Positions 26,556 to 35,143 of a stretch of DNA of 64,000 bases are shown piece after piece. Made by a program: the position numbers and the translations under genes. The notes beneath the pieces are model-generated. The model was not told the DNA's origin and did not search any database. It saw only the letters and a program-made list of their open reading frames with translations. How positions within the stretch are numbered: the stretch's first letter is position 1; every line of letters starts with the position of its first letter. The stretch is from Sporosarcina psychrophila (GTDB lineage Bacteria; Bacillota; Bacilli; Bacillales_A; Planococcaceae): the NCBI RefSeq assembly GCF_001590685.1, contig NZ_CP014616.1:2975001-3039000 (forward strand), in the 5' to 3' direction.

Positions 26556-26617
26556 GTATACATTTGTATACTTAGTGTTATTATCTTAATTGTATACAAA
26601 CGTATACACACTGTCAA
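26556..26617 (-). promoter_or_regulatory. Sigma-A promoter with two GTATAC-N4-GTATAC operators
   Basis: On the minus strand TTGACA (26617-26612) and TACAAT (26594-26589) are spaced exactly 17 bp. Palindrome GTATACAAACGTATAC (26592-26607) lies in the spacer and touches the -10 box. A second palindrome GTATACATTTGTATAC (26556-26571) lies 36 bp downstream. A repressor bound to both would block initiation. The regulator is not identifiable in the window. Confidence 0.75.
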
Positions 26618-26962
26618 TATTAAGTTGTTTGTGTTTATTATAGAAAATAGAGGCTTAGGACTGTTCTTAATCATTTCCCTTTGTTGAATGGATCAAGGCT
26701 CGTTAACTCATCGATTGTTATCTTCAGTAAATCTTTCCACATGTCAAATCCATCCCGTTTGGGTAAGCATGCTGTAAACTCTTTGATTTCAGAATTGCCT
26801 TGGAGCAGACGCTATATAGAAAGTGACAATGACTTAAATTCAAAACGATATGTTATAAAGATAGAGTAAGTAGTTATTCACTCGTTCCCAAAATCTTTAG
26901 CACTTCGTGTACCTGTACCTTCGGAAAGCGACGGATGAAAGACCACCATACAATTAACGAAA

Positions 26963-27126
26963 ATAGCTGTTTAGGGGTGCGACTTTATCGCACCCCTAAA
27001 CAGCTATAAATCCCGATAATGATGCAGTAGCCGTTCAATCCAAAGCGATCCGCAAGCACGTGTACATGGGGTGTCTAGTATTCACCGCAAAAGTAAGCAG
27101 TAATTTAATGGTTAAATTTAGTTGAT
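26963..27126. repeat. Family 2 repeat, copy beta, with a perfect 20-bp hairpin
   Basis: ATAGCTGTTTAGGGGTGCGA (26963-26982) pairs perfectly with 26988-27007 around a 5-nt loop. Downstream, 27028-27080 (TTCAATCCAAAGCGATCC core, then CTAG) and the tail GGTTAAATTTAGTTGATT match copies at 47.1 and 50.2 kb. No gene is seen in the surrounding 26618-27244. Confidence 0.5.
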
Positions 27127-27244
27127 TACCATTTGTACAATTAACTCTTTTACTTTCCCTAAAATATAGACTTAATATCACATCCATACCGCGCCAATGA
27201 ATAATAAAAGGGTGAATGCTACTAAGGGACTGTCCTTCTACGCT

Positions 27245-27694
27245 TTACGCACCAGAGGAATTTGACCGTTCTTTCATTTTTTGATGCAGCTCATTCAGCC
27301 GCATCATCAGCTCATCATATTCAGACAAGCTGATGTTACAGAGTTGGATTTCTTCTGCGACTCGTTTCGTGATTGGCCCCTGATCGCGGTGCGCTTTTTC
27401 TTCTAAATAAATATACACTTTTCGTTCATCTTCTTGTGAGCGTTCTTTTCGTACCCAGCCGTTTTCCTGCATACGTGTAATCATCGGCGTCAGCGTTCCG
27501 GTTCCGAGGTCGAGTCGTGTACCAAGTTCTTTCATCGATACTTCATCTTTTTCCCATAACGCTAAAAGCACCAAGTATTGCGGATACGTCAAACCAAACG
27601 GCTGCAATACACTTGTATACAGCTTATTAAACTCTCCAGCCGTTTCGTATACAGCGAAACAAAGCTGGCTGTTCAATGACAGAAAATCCTTCAT
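27245..27694 (-). CDS. ohrR: Organic peroxide sensor OhrR (MarR family)
   Basis: This 149-residue MarR-family repressor has the OhrR reactive cysteine in LNSQLCFAVY (C12), the two hydrogen-bonding tyrosines (Y26 and Y37), the winged helix (MKELGTRLDLGTGTLTPMITRM) and the wing RKERSQEDERKVYI. A second cysteine at C119, about 107 residues after C12, resembles the two-cysteine OhrR of Xanthomonas rather than the one-cysteine B. subtilis protein. Organic hydroperoxide oxidation should release it from DNA and induce ohr. Its ATG overlaps the stop of the peroxidase gene by 4 nt (ATGA), so it is the last gene of the ohr-gpx-ohrR operon and likely autoregulates. Confidence 0.9.
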   Translation of the reverse strand: MKDFLSLNSQLCFAVYETAGEFNKLYTSVLQPFGLTYPQYLVLLALWEKDEVSMKELGTRLDLGTGTLTPMITRMQENGWVRKERSQEDERKVYIYLEEKAHRDQGPITKRVAEEIQLCNISLSEYDELMMRLNELHQKMKERSNSSGA

Positions 27695-28170
27695 GATAAA
27701 ATCTTGTTCAAATCTTCTTCGATTTTTCCAGGTTCAGTTTGCGGCGAATATCGCTTTACAACCTCTCCTTGTTGATTCACTAAAAACTTCGTAAAGTTCC
27801 ACTTGATTTTTTTCGAAAACAACCCTTTTTTCTCTGTCGTTAAGTGTGTGAAAAATGGATCCGCATCGTCACCGTTCACGTCAATTTTCGCAAAAATGGG
27901 GAACGTGACACCATAATTCACTTGGCAGAATTCTGTTGTTTCATTAATATCGTCAAACTCTTGATTATTAAACTGGTCGCAAGGAAATCCCAAAACCGTC
28001 AGCCCTTCATCTTTGTACTTTTCATAAAGCGACTGCAATCCGCCATACTGAGGGGTTAATCCACATTTACTAGCTGTATTTACAATAATTAGAGGCTTGC
28101 CTTCATATTCTTTCAGTGACGTGATTTCCCCATTTGTTTTTTTTACTTCAAAATCATAAACTGATACCAT
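27691..28170 (-). CDS. Glutathione-peroxidase-like thiol peroxidase
   Basis: This 159-residue Gpx-family enzyme (BsaA type) has the peroxidatic cysteine in NTASKCGLTPQY (C36), LGFPCDQFNNQE with a second cysteine for disulfide resolution, and the WNFTKFLVN block holding the catalytic Trp and Asn. Bacterial members of this kind use thioredoxin or bacillithiol rather than glutathione. It reduces hydroperoxides in the cytoplasm. The gene starts 13 bp after ohr behind AAAAGGAGAC and overlaps ohrR by 4 nt, which links it firmly to organic peroxide defence. Confidence 0.92.
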   Translation of the reverse strand: MVSVYDFEVKKTNGEITSLKEYEGKPLIIVNTASKCGLTPQYGGLQSLYEKYKDEGLTVLGFPCDQFNNQEFDDINETTEFCQVNYGVTFPIFAKIDVNGDDADPFFTHLTTEKKGLFSKKIKWNFTKFLVNQQGEVVKRYSPQTEPGKIEEDLNKILS

Positions 28171-28183
28171 TTTAAGTCTCCTT

Positions 28184-28603
28184 TTAGTTAATCACTATTT
28201 CAACATCAACGTTACCATTGAGTGCTTTAGAGTACGGACAGTAGTGGTGCGCTTTATTCACATATTCTTCCGCGACGGAATGGTCAACGCCCTCAATTGT
28301 TACTTTGAGCTTGACGCCAAGTTTAACACCTTTATCTTCTTTATCTGGGTAAAGAGAAACAGTCGCTATTACTTCACTGCTTAAAAAGTCAACTTTCCCC
28401 TTCTCCAACTGTAACTCAAGCGCACTGTTAAAGCATGCGCTGTAACCTGCAGCAAATAGCTGCTCCGGATTCGTTGCAGTTGTGACATCGCCCCCTAGTG
28501 CTGCTGGTTTTGCAACATCCAAATTGAAAATATTGTCCGGTGAATAGACATACCCATCACGTCCGCCTGTGTTAATAATCGTCGTTTCATAAAGTGCTTT
28601 CAT
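28184..28603 (-). CDS. ohr: Organic hydroperoxide resistance protein Ohr
   Basis: This 139-residue Ohr/OsmC-family peroxidase reduces organic and lipid hydroperoxides with a lipoyl or thiol reductant. Both catalytic cysteines are present, in AGYSACFNSALE and HHYCPYSKALNGN, with the conserved arginine in the N-terminal GGRDG. It is first in the ohr-gpx-ohrR operon behind AAGGAGT, and a palindrome that fits an OhrR operator lies 42 bp upstream of the start codon. Confidence 0.94.
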   Translation of the reverse strand: MKALYETTIINTGGRDGYVYSPDNIFNLDVAKPAALGGDVTTATNPEQLFAAGYSACFNSALELQLEKGKVDFLSSEVIATVSLYPDKEDKGVKLGVKLKVTIEGVDHSVAEEYVNKAHHYCPYSKALNGNVDVEIVIN

Positions 28604-28644
28604 GTCAAAAACTCCTTTTTCTTTTATTTAAATCGCTCACAACT

Positions 28645-28660
28645 AAATCGTACACGATTT
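28645..28660. promoter_or_regulatory. Candidate OhrR operator
   Basis: The perfect palindrome AAATCG-TACA-CGATTT lies upstream of ohr, immediately downstream of an AT-rich -10-like TATAAAT on the minus strand. It differs from the B. subtilis TACAATT/AATTGTA site but has similar size and position. Confidence 0.5.
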
Positions 28661-28820
28661 ATATTAAAAATGCAAATATAATCTAATTTCTCTTTTTATT
28701 ATTTCTACGTTGTGACACCCCATAGATAATTACCAAAAGAACAAAGCCTGTTTATGATGGAATTCGTCAGTGGATCGCTAATTCGGGTTTTTGAATGCTG
28801 AAGCATAAAAAAAATTAAAA

Positions 28821-28850
28821 ATCCCTTTGGATACTAGTACCCAAAGGGAT
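28821..28850 (-). terminator. Terminator of the Ca2+ ATPase gene
   Basis: ATCCCTTTGG (28821-28830) pairs perfectly with CCAAAGGGAT (28841-28850); on the minus strand a TTTTTAATTTTTTTT tract follows. Confidence 0.8.
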
Positions 28851-28942
28851 AAACCGCTGTAACTTTTAATAAACAGTACGACTTTATTTCAGATGTGTAT
28901 GGTTTCTGACACTCATACAACTGGAGCCAGTTTATATGAGCA

Positions 28943-31549
28943 TTATTTACTTCTTACGAATAACACTTTATACCACTGATTAACTAGAAACGGCATACAG
29001 GACAAGCAATAAATATAACCTAATTGTATCCCACTTAATGTTGCGACTTCAAACACACCCGTAAGCGATGGAACAAATAACACTAAATGTAAACATAGAA
29101 AACCTATTAAAAATGCTAGCCAAGTATAGAGATTCGAAAACACACCTATTGTGAAGATCGATTCTTTAGATCTAGAATTGAAGCCATGTACTAATCTTGA
29201 CAAACATAATGTTGCAAATGCCATTGTGCTTGCTGTTTGCGTATCCCCCGTTGACAATCCTATTCGAAAAGCAATGATCGTAGCTATAGCAATTAATAAG
29301 CCTTCGAGTATCACTTGAGTCGTAAATGTTTTATTTAATAATGGAGTGTTAATATCTCTTGGCTTGTCCTTCATTGTGTTTTTATTATGCGGCTCTAAAC
29401 CTATTGCAATTGCCGGCAAACTATCGGTAAGTAAGTTAATAAATAATAGATGCACGGGTGCAAAAGGGACGGGTAAACCTAATACTGTTGCATATAATAC
29501 AACAAAAATAGCACCTGCATTCCCTGATAATAAAAATAGAATGGCGTTTTTAATATTCGTATAGAGGCTTCTTCCATTCGAAATAGCTTTGACAATCGTT
29601 GAAAAATTATCATCCGTTAAGATCATAGAGGATGCATCTTTCGCTACCTCAGTACCGGTTATCCCCATCGCCACACCGATATCGGCTTGTTTTAAGGCAG
29701 GACCATCATTGACACCATCTCCCGTCATCGCAACTACATTTCCTTTTTCCTGCCAAGCTTTAACGATGCGAATTTTATGCTCTGGTGTTACACGGGCATA
29801 GACAGAGAAATCTTGAACCTTTTCTTGTAGTTGTTGATCAGTTAATCCTTCAATTTCATGTCCTTCGATCGCTTCTGATGGATCGTTTAAAATACCAATT
29901 TGTTTGGCTATAGCAGTTGCTGTTATTTTATGGTCACCTGTAATCATAATTGGTTTAATACCTGCTTTTATACAGCTTTCAACCGCTGATTTTGACTCTT
30001 TTCTCGGAGGATCCATCATCGCTATTAATCCGACAAAAATTAAATCTTTTTCGACTTCGACATCGATTAGTTGATTTTTCGATATCTCTTTGTAAGCAAT
30101 TGCAAGTACTCTTAAACCATTCATAGAAAAGTCACGATTCACTTCTTCAATTTTAGTACGATGTTCATCCGTAATATAAAGTACACCTTCTGAGGTTTCA
30201 ATTTTCGCAATTTTGGATAGAAGAACATCTATTGCTCCCTTTGTAATCAAAGTATAGCGCTGATTGAACTGATGTACTGTACTCATTAGCTTTCTGTCTG
30301 AATCAAAAGGTATTTCGGCCAGCCTTGGATAGTGATTTCTTACGATTAATTCGTCAAGATTGTACTGCTTCCCCAATTTCACAAGTGCAATTTCAGTTGG
30401 ATCACCAATTTCTTTACCATCTCTTTCCAAGGCGTCATTACACAATAGTGCCTTTAAGATAAGATTTTTCTCAATCGCATTTTCTGTATGTAGTTCATCA
30501 TGCGAAATGACTTTTTGATCAATATATACTTGTTGAACACTCATTTTGTTTTCCGTTAATGTTCCCGTTTTATCTGAACAAATAACGGAAATACTTCCCA
30601 GACTTTCAACAGCATAGAGTTTACGTATAATGGCATTCTCCTTCGCCATTTTTTGTGTCCCAAATGCCAGCACAATGGTAATAATCGAACTTAACGCTTC
30701 CGGAATTGCTGCAACCGCCAGCGAAACAGCAAACATAAACGAGTCTACTAACTCGCGTCCTCGAAAAAGATCAATAATGAAAATGGCTAAACAGATCATC
30801 GTAATTCCTAAAGCTAATTTTTCCCCAAAACGATCTAAATTTACTTGTAAAGGTGTTTTCTTCTCTTTCGCAGTATCCAGTAAATTTGCGATTTTCCCAA
30901 TTTCCGTTTCCATACCAATGGATGTAACAATGACGGTACCACGTCCATTGGTGACAAAGCTTCCAGTGAACACCATATTCTTTTTATCGCCAATCGTTAC
31001 ACGATCTTCTTTGATGGGCGCAGTACTTTTCGCAACAGCCAATGATTCACCTGTTAGCGAACTTTCATTAATATGCAAATTATGGCTTTCTGCTAATCTG
31101 CCATCAGCACTTATATAGTCACCAGCCTCTAAATAGAGAAGATCTCCAACTACTATATCTTCTGAAGAAATCTCTACTATCTGTTTATCTCGCATCACTT
31201 TTGCAACTGGAGAGGTCAAAGCTTTCAGATTATCCAAAGACTGTTCTGCCTTCACATGCTGCACAGTGCCCAGGATTGCGTTTAAAATAACGACAATCAT
31301 AATCACAATCGTGCTTTCTACTTCACCTAATAGAAATGAAATGAAAGCGGCAATCAATAATATAATAACTAATAAATCTTTAAACTGTCCAAAGAAAACG
31401 GAGAATGTACTTGTCCTTTTTCCTTCCAGCAATTCATTATAACCGTATACTTCTTGCCTATTTTGGACGTCATAATCGCTCAATCCTTGATTTGTCACGT
31501 CCAACATCTCCATGACTTCAACTGATGATTGTTGATGAAATTCTGACAT
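28943..31549 (-). CDS. P-type Ca2+ ATPase, LMCA1-like
   Basis: This 868-residue P2A-type ATPase has TGES (166-169), the phosphorylated aspartate in CSDKTGTLT (D326), MTGDGVNDGPALK near 609, and ten membrane segments. Calcium ligands of SERCA can be mapped: E309 is E284 (PEALS), N768 is N677, N796/T799/D800 are N705/T708/D709. However E771 is A680 and E908 is R785. The same Ala and Arg replacements are known in Listeria LMCA1, which moves one Ca2+ per cycle with low affinity and high pH optimum; that behaviour is inferred here. ATG 31549 follows GGAAGGGGA; the frame runs upstream to 31594 without a better site. Expected to export Ca2+ from the cytoplasm. Confidence 0.92.
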   Translation of the reverse strand: MSEFHQQSSVEVMEMLDVTNQGLSDYDVQNRQEVYGYNELLEGKRTSTFSVFFGQFKDLLVIILLIAAFISFLLGEVESTIVIMIVVILNAILGTVQHVKAEQSLDNLKALTSPVAKVMRDKQIVEISSEDIVVGDLLYLEAGDYISADGRLAESHNLHINESSLTGESLAVAKSTAPIKEDRVTIGDKKNMVFTGSFVTNGRGTVIVTSIGMETEIGKIANLLDTAKEKKTPLQVNLDRFGEKLALGITMICLAIFIIDLFRGRELVDSFMFAVSLAVAAIPEALSSIITIVLAFGTQKMAKENAIIRKLYAVESLGSISVICSDKTGTLTENKMSVQQVYIDQKVISHDELHTENAIEKNLILKALLCNDALERDGKEIGDPTEIALVKLGKQYNLDELIVRNHYPRLAEIPFDSDRKLMSTVHQFNQRYTLITKGAIDVLLSKIAKIETSEGVLYITDEHRTKIEEVNRDFSMNGLRVLAIAYKEISKNQLIDVEVEKDLIFVGLIAMMDPPRKESKSAVESCIKAGIKPIMITGDHKITATAIAKQIGILNDPSEAIEGHEIEGLTDQQLQEKVQDFSVYARVTPEHKIRIVKAWQEKGNVVAMTGDGVNDGPALKQADIGVAMGITGTEVAKDASSMILTDDNFSTIVKAISNGRSLYTNIKNAILFLLSGNAGAIFVVLYATVLGLPVPFAPVHLLFINLLTDSLPAIAIGLEPHNKNTMKDKPRDINTPLLNKTFTTQVILEGLLIAIATIIAFRIGLSTGDTQTASTMAFATLCLSRLVHGFNSRSKESIFTIGVFSNLYTWLAFLIGFLCLHLVLFVPSLTGVFEVATLSGIQLGYIYCLSCMPFLVNQWYKVLFVRSK

Positions 31550-31960
31550 TCGATTCCCCTTCCAGCGTAAATTTAGTAGACAATACAATAGCACTAAAGC
31601 CTAGAAGTGAAATCTCTATGAATTATATTCAGTAGAAAAAATACTTCTATTTAATAATCTTTCTGTTAGCAAATCTCGATTCCCGACGAGCAGACCTCTT
31701 ATGGATTGTCCTATCTTACGTAGGGAGTGAATCCACTTGAATATATTCCAGAAAACAGCATTCGATAATAAGCTTTTCAATTTTGTCTCCAATCTACTCC
31801 ACCTCCATAATACTCTACCAATACTATTCCTAGTTCTGTTCCAGTATGCTAATAATCGATATACAAATTAAGTTATTTATTGTATCGGTGAAAACATAAA
31901 ATAGATTCACTATTACTCTTTAGTTGATTTTAATTATATTAGTTTGGTCCACAAAAAAAT
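31550..31960. other. Intergenic region, no gene seen
   Basis: The 411-bp AT-rich stretch upstream of the Ca2+ ATPase shows no supported reading frame, RNA gene or strong palindrome. Confidence 0.4.
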
Positions 31961-32012
31961 AACACCTGAATTCCACCGACGTTTGGTCAATGGATTTCAG
32001 GTGTTTTCTATT
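31961..32012. terminator. Bidirectional terminator (hairpin family copy 2)
   Basis: AACACCTGAA (31961-31970) pairs with TTCAGGTGTT (31996-32005), with A7 before and TTTTC after. It shares the loop sequence GGTCAATGGAT with copies at 16288 and 40034, while the stem has compensating changes. Confidence 0.7.
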
Positions 32013-32027
32013 CTAAATACGGTACTT

Positions 32028-32235
32028 ATTCACTAAACCAATCAGGTGTGGAAAATACAGTTTTGTTAGAAATATAGAATAGACAACTTTCTATAGGGAT
32101 TGTAAATGCCCGAAGATGCAATTTTGGGCACTCTTGCACGTTATACAATGCGTTCCTTGCTTACTAGTAGCAAAGAGTATACACGTACCGCCTAAATAGG
32201 TAATCATGTTATTCACTAATCATCAGGTGTGGAAG
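32028..32235. repeat. Family 2 repeat, copy epsilon, including a minus-strand terminator-like hairpin
   Basis: TTATTCACTAA...TCAGGTGTGGAA occurs twice in direct orientation (about 32028-32054 and 32211-32235). Between them TGCCCGAA (32107-32114) pairs with TTTGGGCA (32123-32130), and 32165-32215 (GTATACACGTA, CGCCTAAATAGG, ATGTTATTCACT) matches the core and tail of the copy at 47.1 kb. On the minus strand the hairpin is followed by TTTACA and may terminate the next gene. Confidence 0.45.
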
Positions 32236-32240
32236 TGCTA

Positions 32241-32927
32241 CTAATTTGTGCTTGGTATAGAAACAGCCAACCGATTAGAAATTAATTGAGTGTCTTTCCA
32301 TGTCAAAAGGTTTTCAACATATCCTAATGTATCTGCATTTGTTGGTCCAATAATGCGCTGTAGGGCCAATAAATCATAATTGTAACTTTCGTTAGTTGTA
32401 ATGATTGGATGTAAAGCTCCTAAGGCAAGTACTTCACCTTTTAACGGATTTTTTAGTAGTCCATTATCATCGTAATACTGTGCTAAATAATCATGGCCTT
32501 TGTTGCTGATATCTATGGTGAACAGTAGGTTTTGCCGAGAACTTTCAACACCCACTTTATAGAAATCCTCATAATTTACTTGGAATGTGTATTTTTCATT
32601 GTAGCTATCGACATTAAACAGTTCATGTAAACTGTTATTTCTAAAGGAATAGATATAAAAGATGCCATATCCCCCACTCCCACCCGTATCAATACTTACC
32701 ATTATGTCAGGTACAAGATCGTTGTCAAAATCGCCAAGGAACAACCGTGCATTATATCCCGCGTTGTTTTTGAGATGTACGGTTGTACTTTTATAAGACT
32801 TGCCATCTTGAATAATAAGTGTAATATTGTCAGCAAAGATACCCGGTGGTCCAGCGACTTGACCATATAAATAAACCGTGTCTAGAATACCGTCTCCGTT
32901 TACATCTCCTGTCTTCAAGTCCAACAA
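32241..32927 (-). CDS. VCBS/FG-GAP-repeat-like protein
   Basis: This 228-residue protein contains two calcium-binding-loop-like elements, GDVNGDGILDTVYLYG near the start and GDFDNDLVPDIMVSID near residue 68, typical of VCBS/FG-GAP repeats. No signal peptide is visible in the frame given. Similar VCBS proteins are widespread in Bacillales without known function. The start is a problem: the first usable codon, TTG 32927, has no ribosome site near it, while a good AGGAGG lies 24 nt upstream in front of in-frame codons ATT GCG TTT TAC, preceded by a stop. Either an unusual start (ATT) or a small 5' lesion is possible. Confidence 0.6.
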   Translation of the reverse strand: MLDLKTGDVNGDGILDTVYLYGQVAGPPGIFADNITLIIQDGKSYKSTTVHLKNNAGYNARLFLGDFDNDLVPDIMVSIDTGGSGGYGIFYIYSFRNNSLHELFNVDSYNEKYTFQVNYEDFYKVGVESSRQNLLFTIDISNKGHDYLAQYYDDNGLLKNPLKGEVLALGALHPIITTNESYNYDLLALQRIIGPTNADTLGYVENLLTWKDTQLISNRLAVSIPSTN

Positions 32928-33037
32928 TGTACGATTCCCGTAAAACGCAATCCCTCCTGTTCAAATTCAATTGTTGTCCTTGCACTATATGCTGAAATTA
33001 GCTAGAGGATTTCCTTCCAGCAAAACGGAGCCCGACA

Positions 33038-33559
33038 TTATGCTTCTATATCATTTAAGACTTCCAACGATTCCAACACATGATCTAGAAATTCTGAAAT
33101 GTCACCCATATGTTCCTCGTTAATTTTAGATTTGAATTTCACTTCAATAAGGTTCTGGTAACTTGACGCTTCTTGTTCATACACGAAGCTTACTGTTTGC
33201 GTTAACTGAATGTCAGTTTCCCAAATGATATTTAATGCTTGCTCAATTCGCTTGCATTGTACGGCTACATTTTGAACAGGTTTGTTAAAGCGTACTACTA
33301 ATAAACAACCTAGATTTTTACTAGGCAGCTCTAAAATCTCCCCTGCCAAATCTTTTACGGATGCCCGTAATACAATCTCTGCTGTCACATGGGGGTGATC
33401 TGCTAGCGTAAATTGAATAGCAAAATCTCGAGCCATAATGGCAAAATCCATTCGGTCGACCCGGTTAGTAATCATGATTTTTCGATCTACATTATCTAAA
33501 TCATACACCTGATTTTCAAATGCTACTTTTAGATTTTCAAAAATTGTGGGATCATACAA
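33038..33559 (-). CDS. Hypothetical protein
   Basis: This 173-residue protein starts MYDPTIFENLKVAFENQVYD and has alternating strands and helices with no membrane segment and no domain that I recognise. TTG 33559 is chosen because GGAGG lies 7 nt upstream; the longer frame to 33580 begins inside that region. It lies 38 bp downstream of the pRiA4b/SEC-C gene in the same orientation and may be co-transcribed with it. No function can be proposed. Confidence 0.6.
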   Translation of the reverse strand: MYDPTIFENLKVAFENQVYDLDNVDRKIMITNRVDRMDFAIMARDFAIQFTLADHPHVTAEIVLRASVKDLAGEILELPSKNLGCLLVVRFNKPVQNVAVQCKRIEQALNIIWETDIQLTQTVSFVYEQEASSYQNLIEVKFKSKINEEHMGDISEFLDHVLESLEVLNDIEA

Positions 33560-33597
33560 ATTGCTTCCTCCAAGTAACAACCGATTTTAGTTGTGCT

Positions 33598-34986
33598 TTA
33601 TTTTCCGCAACATTTTTTATGTTTTTTCCCACTGTCACATGGGCAAGGTTCATTCCGGCCCGTTCTCCCACCCTCAATTACGCTAAATGGGGTGCTAGGT
33701 AGCGGCATTAAATGGTGTTTCTCCATTTGTGCAAGTTCATGAGGTGTATGACCTCTATTTTCCCAAATGCGCGTGGTGTTCGCAATCATGGTGATAACTT
33801 GCATATATTCATTCATTTGCTTCATATCTTTACATTTAAAACGCCCTAAAAAATTCTGCACTACTCCTTGGAAATTAACGTGCACACCTTGTAATTGACC
33901 GACCAATTCATCAATTTCATCTTTAATCATGAGCGTACTACCACCATAAAAGTCTTTCGCAAGCATATTTCCAAGCTTTTCTTGGTGGCTTGTCTTTTCA
34001 TAATATAAATCATCTGCGTAGCGCAGTAGCTCTTCTTTTACAGGTACATAAAATGGCTTTCCTATGGTTCCTTCTAAAAACGCAGAATAATTCTCGACAT
34101 ATTCAATGGCTTCATGGATCAATGCTCTCTTATGTGTAAACACACTTTCTTTCGCTAGCTGTTTTGCGGAATGAGTATCTGCTAACAGTGCCTGTAGTTC
34201 ACTACTCGATACAGCTGGCTCATTTTGAGAATTATAAATCTCCAAAAACTTTGGATACTCAATCAATCCATATAAATTAGTACATGCTATAGCATACTGG
34301 ACGATAAGGTTTTTGTTAGGCAGTAAGTCAGGATTTACCGACTTTGCACCGCGATATTTATCAGATAGCACATGATAATTTTCATGATCGATATATTGCC
34401 ATTCGGTCTTTTTGTATTTCACATATTTTAAACGATCATTCAGCCAAGCAATGTCCAAAGGTAAGTAGAACTGCTCCTCCGCCCATGCATATGTGGATAA
34501 ATAATCTGGATGTGTCGAATCTTGATACACTTCTAGAAAAGCTTCATATCCTGGGGGACCGCCAACATCCTCCGGTGGCGCCGTTCCTTCTCCATTAAGT
34601 AATGTGGGATAGCCAAAATAATAATCCTCTACTATTTCTTCAAGCTCCACAAGAATCCGCCAGTCGTCACCAAAATCATAGTTATAAATGAAATGACTGT
34701 GTTTTTCAAGATACGAATCGATTTTTATACTCGCTGGCTGCTTGACCGTTTTACCATAATAGGTCTTCCCTTTATAGTCGTCTAAAATCGATTCATTATT
34801 TGTGATAAAATAATCATCTATCTCCACTCCAAAGGTATGGTACGGCTCAAGTGTGCTTTGAAAATTTGTGACGTTCTGGATTGTTTCATGTAAACGGTTA
34901 AATGTCGCACCTGCGGGTAAAATAATGCGCCTCCAGATATGCGGCTTTATGTCTTCAAAGGAAAGTTTTAAAATATATGCTTTCAT
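33598..34986 (-). CDS. pRiA4b ORF-3-like protein with C-terminal SEC-C zinc motif
   Basis: This 462-residue protein begins with a plasmid pRiA4b ORF-3-like domain (about residues 1-180), shown by LKLSFEDIKPHIWRRIILPAG, YDFGDDWRILVELEE and LNGEGTAPPEDVGGPPGYE. The middle region is helical and unassigned. The last 20 residues are a SEC-C zinc-binding motif, NEPCPCDSGKKHKKCCGK. The combination recurs in Firmicutes but its role is unknown; the IS1096 passenger name attached to this domain is historical. It starts at ATG behind GAGGGTGAC. The following gene is unknown as well. Confidence 0.75.
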   Translation of the reverse strand: MKAYILKLSFEDIKPHIWRRIILPAGATFNRLHETIQNVTNFQSTLEPYHTFGVEIDDYFITNNESILDDYKGKTYYGKTVKQPASIKIDSYLEKHSHFIYNYDFGDDWRILVELEEIVEDYYFGYPTLLNGEGTAPPEDVGGPPGYEAFLEVYQDSTHPDYLSTYAWAEEQFYLPLDIAWLNDRLKYVKYKKTEWQYIDHENYHVLSDKYRGAKSVNPDLLPNKNLIVQYAIACTNLYGLIEYPKFLEIYNSQNEPAVSSSELQALLADTHSAKQLAKESVFTHKRALIHEAIEYVENYSAFLEGTIGKPFYVPVKEELLRYADDLYYEKTSHQEKLGNMLAKDFYGGSTLMIKDEIDELVGQLQGVHVNFQGVVQNFLGRFKCKDMKQMNEYMQVITMIANTTRIWENRGHTPHELAQMEKHHLMPLPSTPFSVIEGGRTGRNEPCPCDSGKKHKKCCGK

Positions 34987-35066
34987 ATGTCACCCTCGTT
35001 ATTTATTTTCATCTAACGTTATGGCTACTACCTATTTTAACGTAATTAATCCACAACATCGAAGAA

Positions 35067-35105
35067 AAGACCTTTCGCATGTTCAGTAAACTTGCGAAAG
35101 GTCTT
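35067..35105 (-). terminator. Terminator of the yqhH-yqhG operon
   Basis: AAGACCTTTCGCA (35067-35079) pairs perfectly with TGCGAAAGGTCTT (35093-35105); on the minus strand TTTTC follows. It lies 39 bp after the yqhG stop. Confidence 0.75.
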
Positions 35106-35143
35106 ACCTATTTGGGATAGTTTCTCACAGAAATACTTCAAAT

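Noticed and set aside
26681..26869. 62-codon plus-strand frame
   Set aside because: No ribosome site and no protein-like conservation pattern; it lies in a promoter-rich gap.
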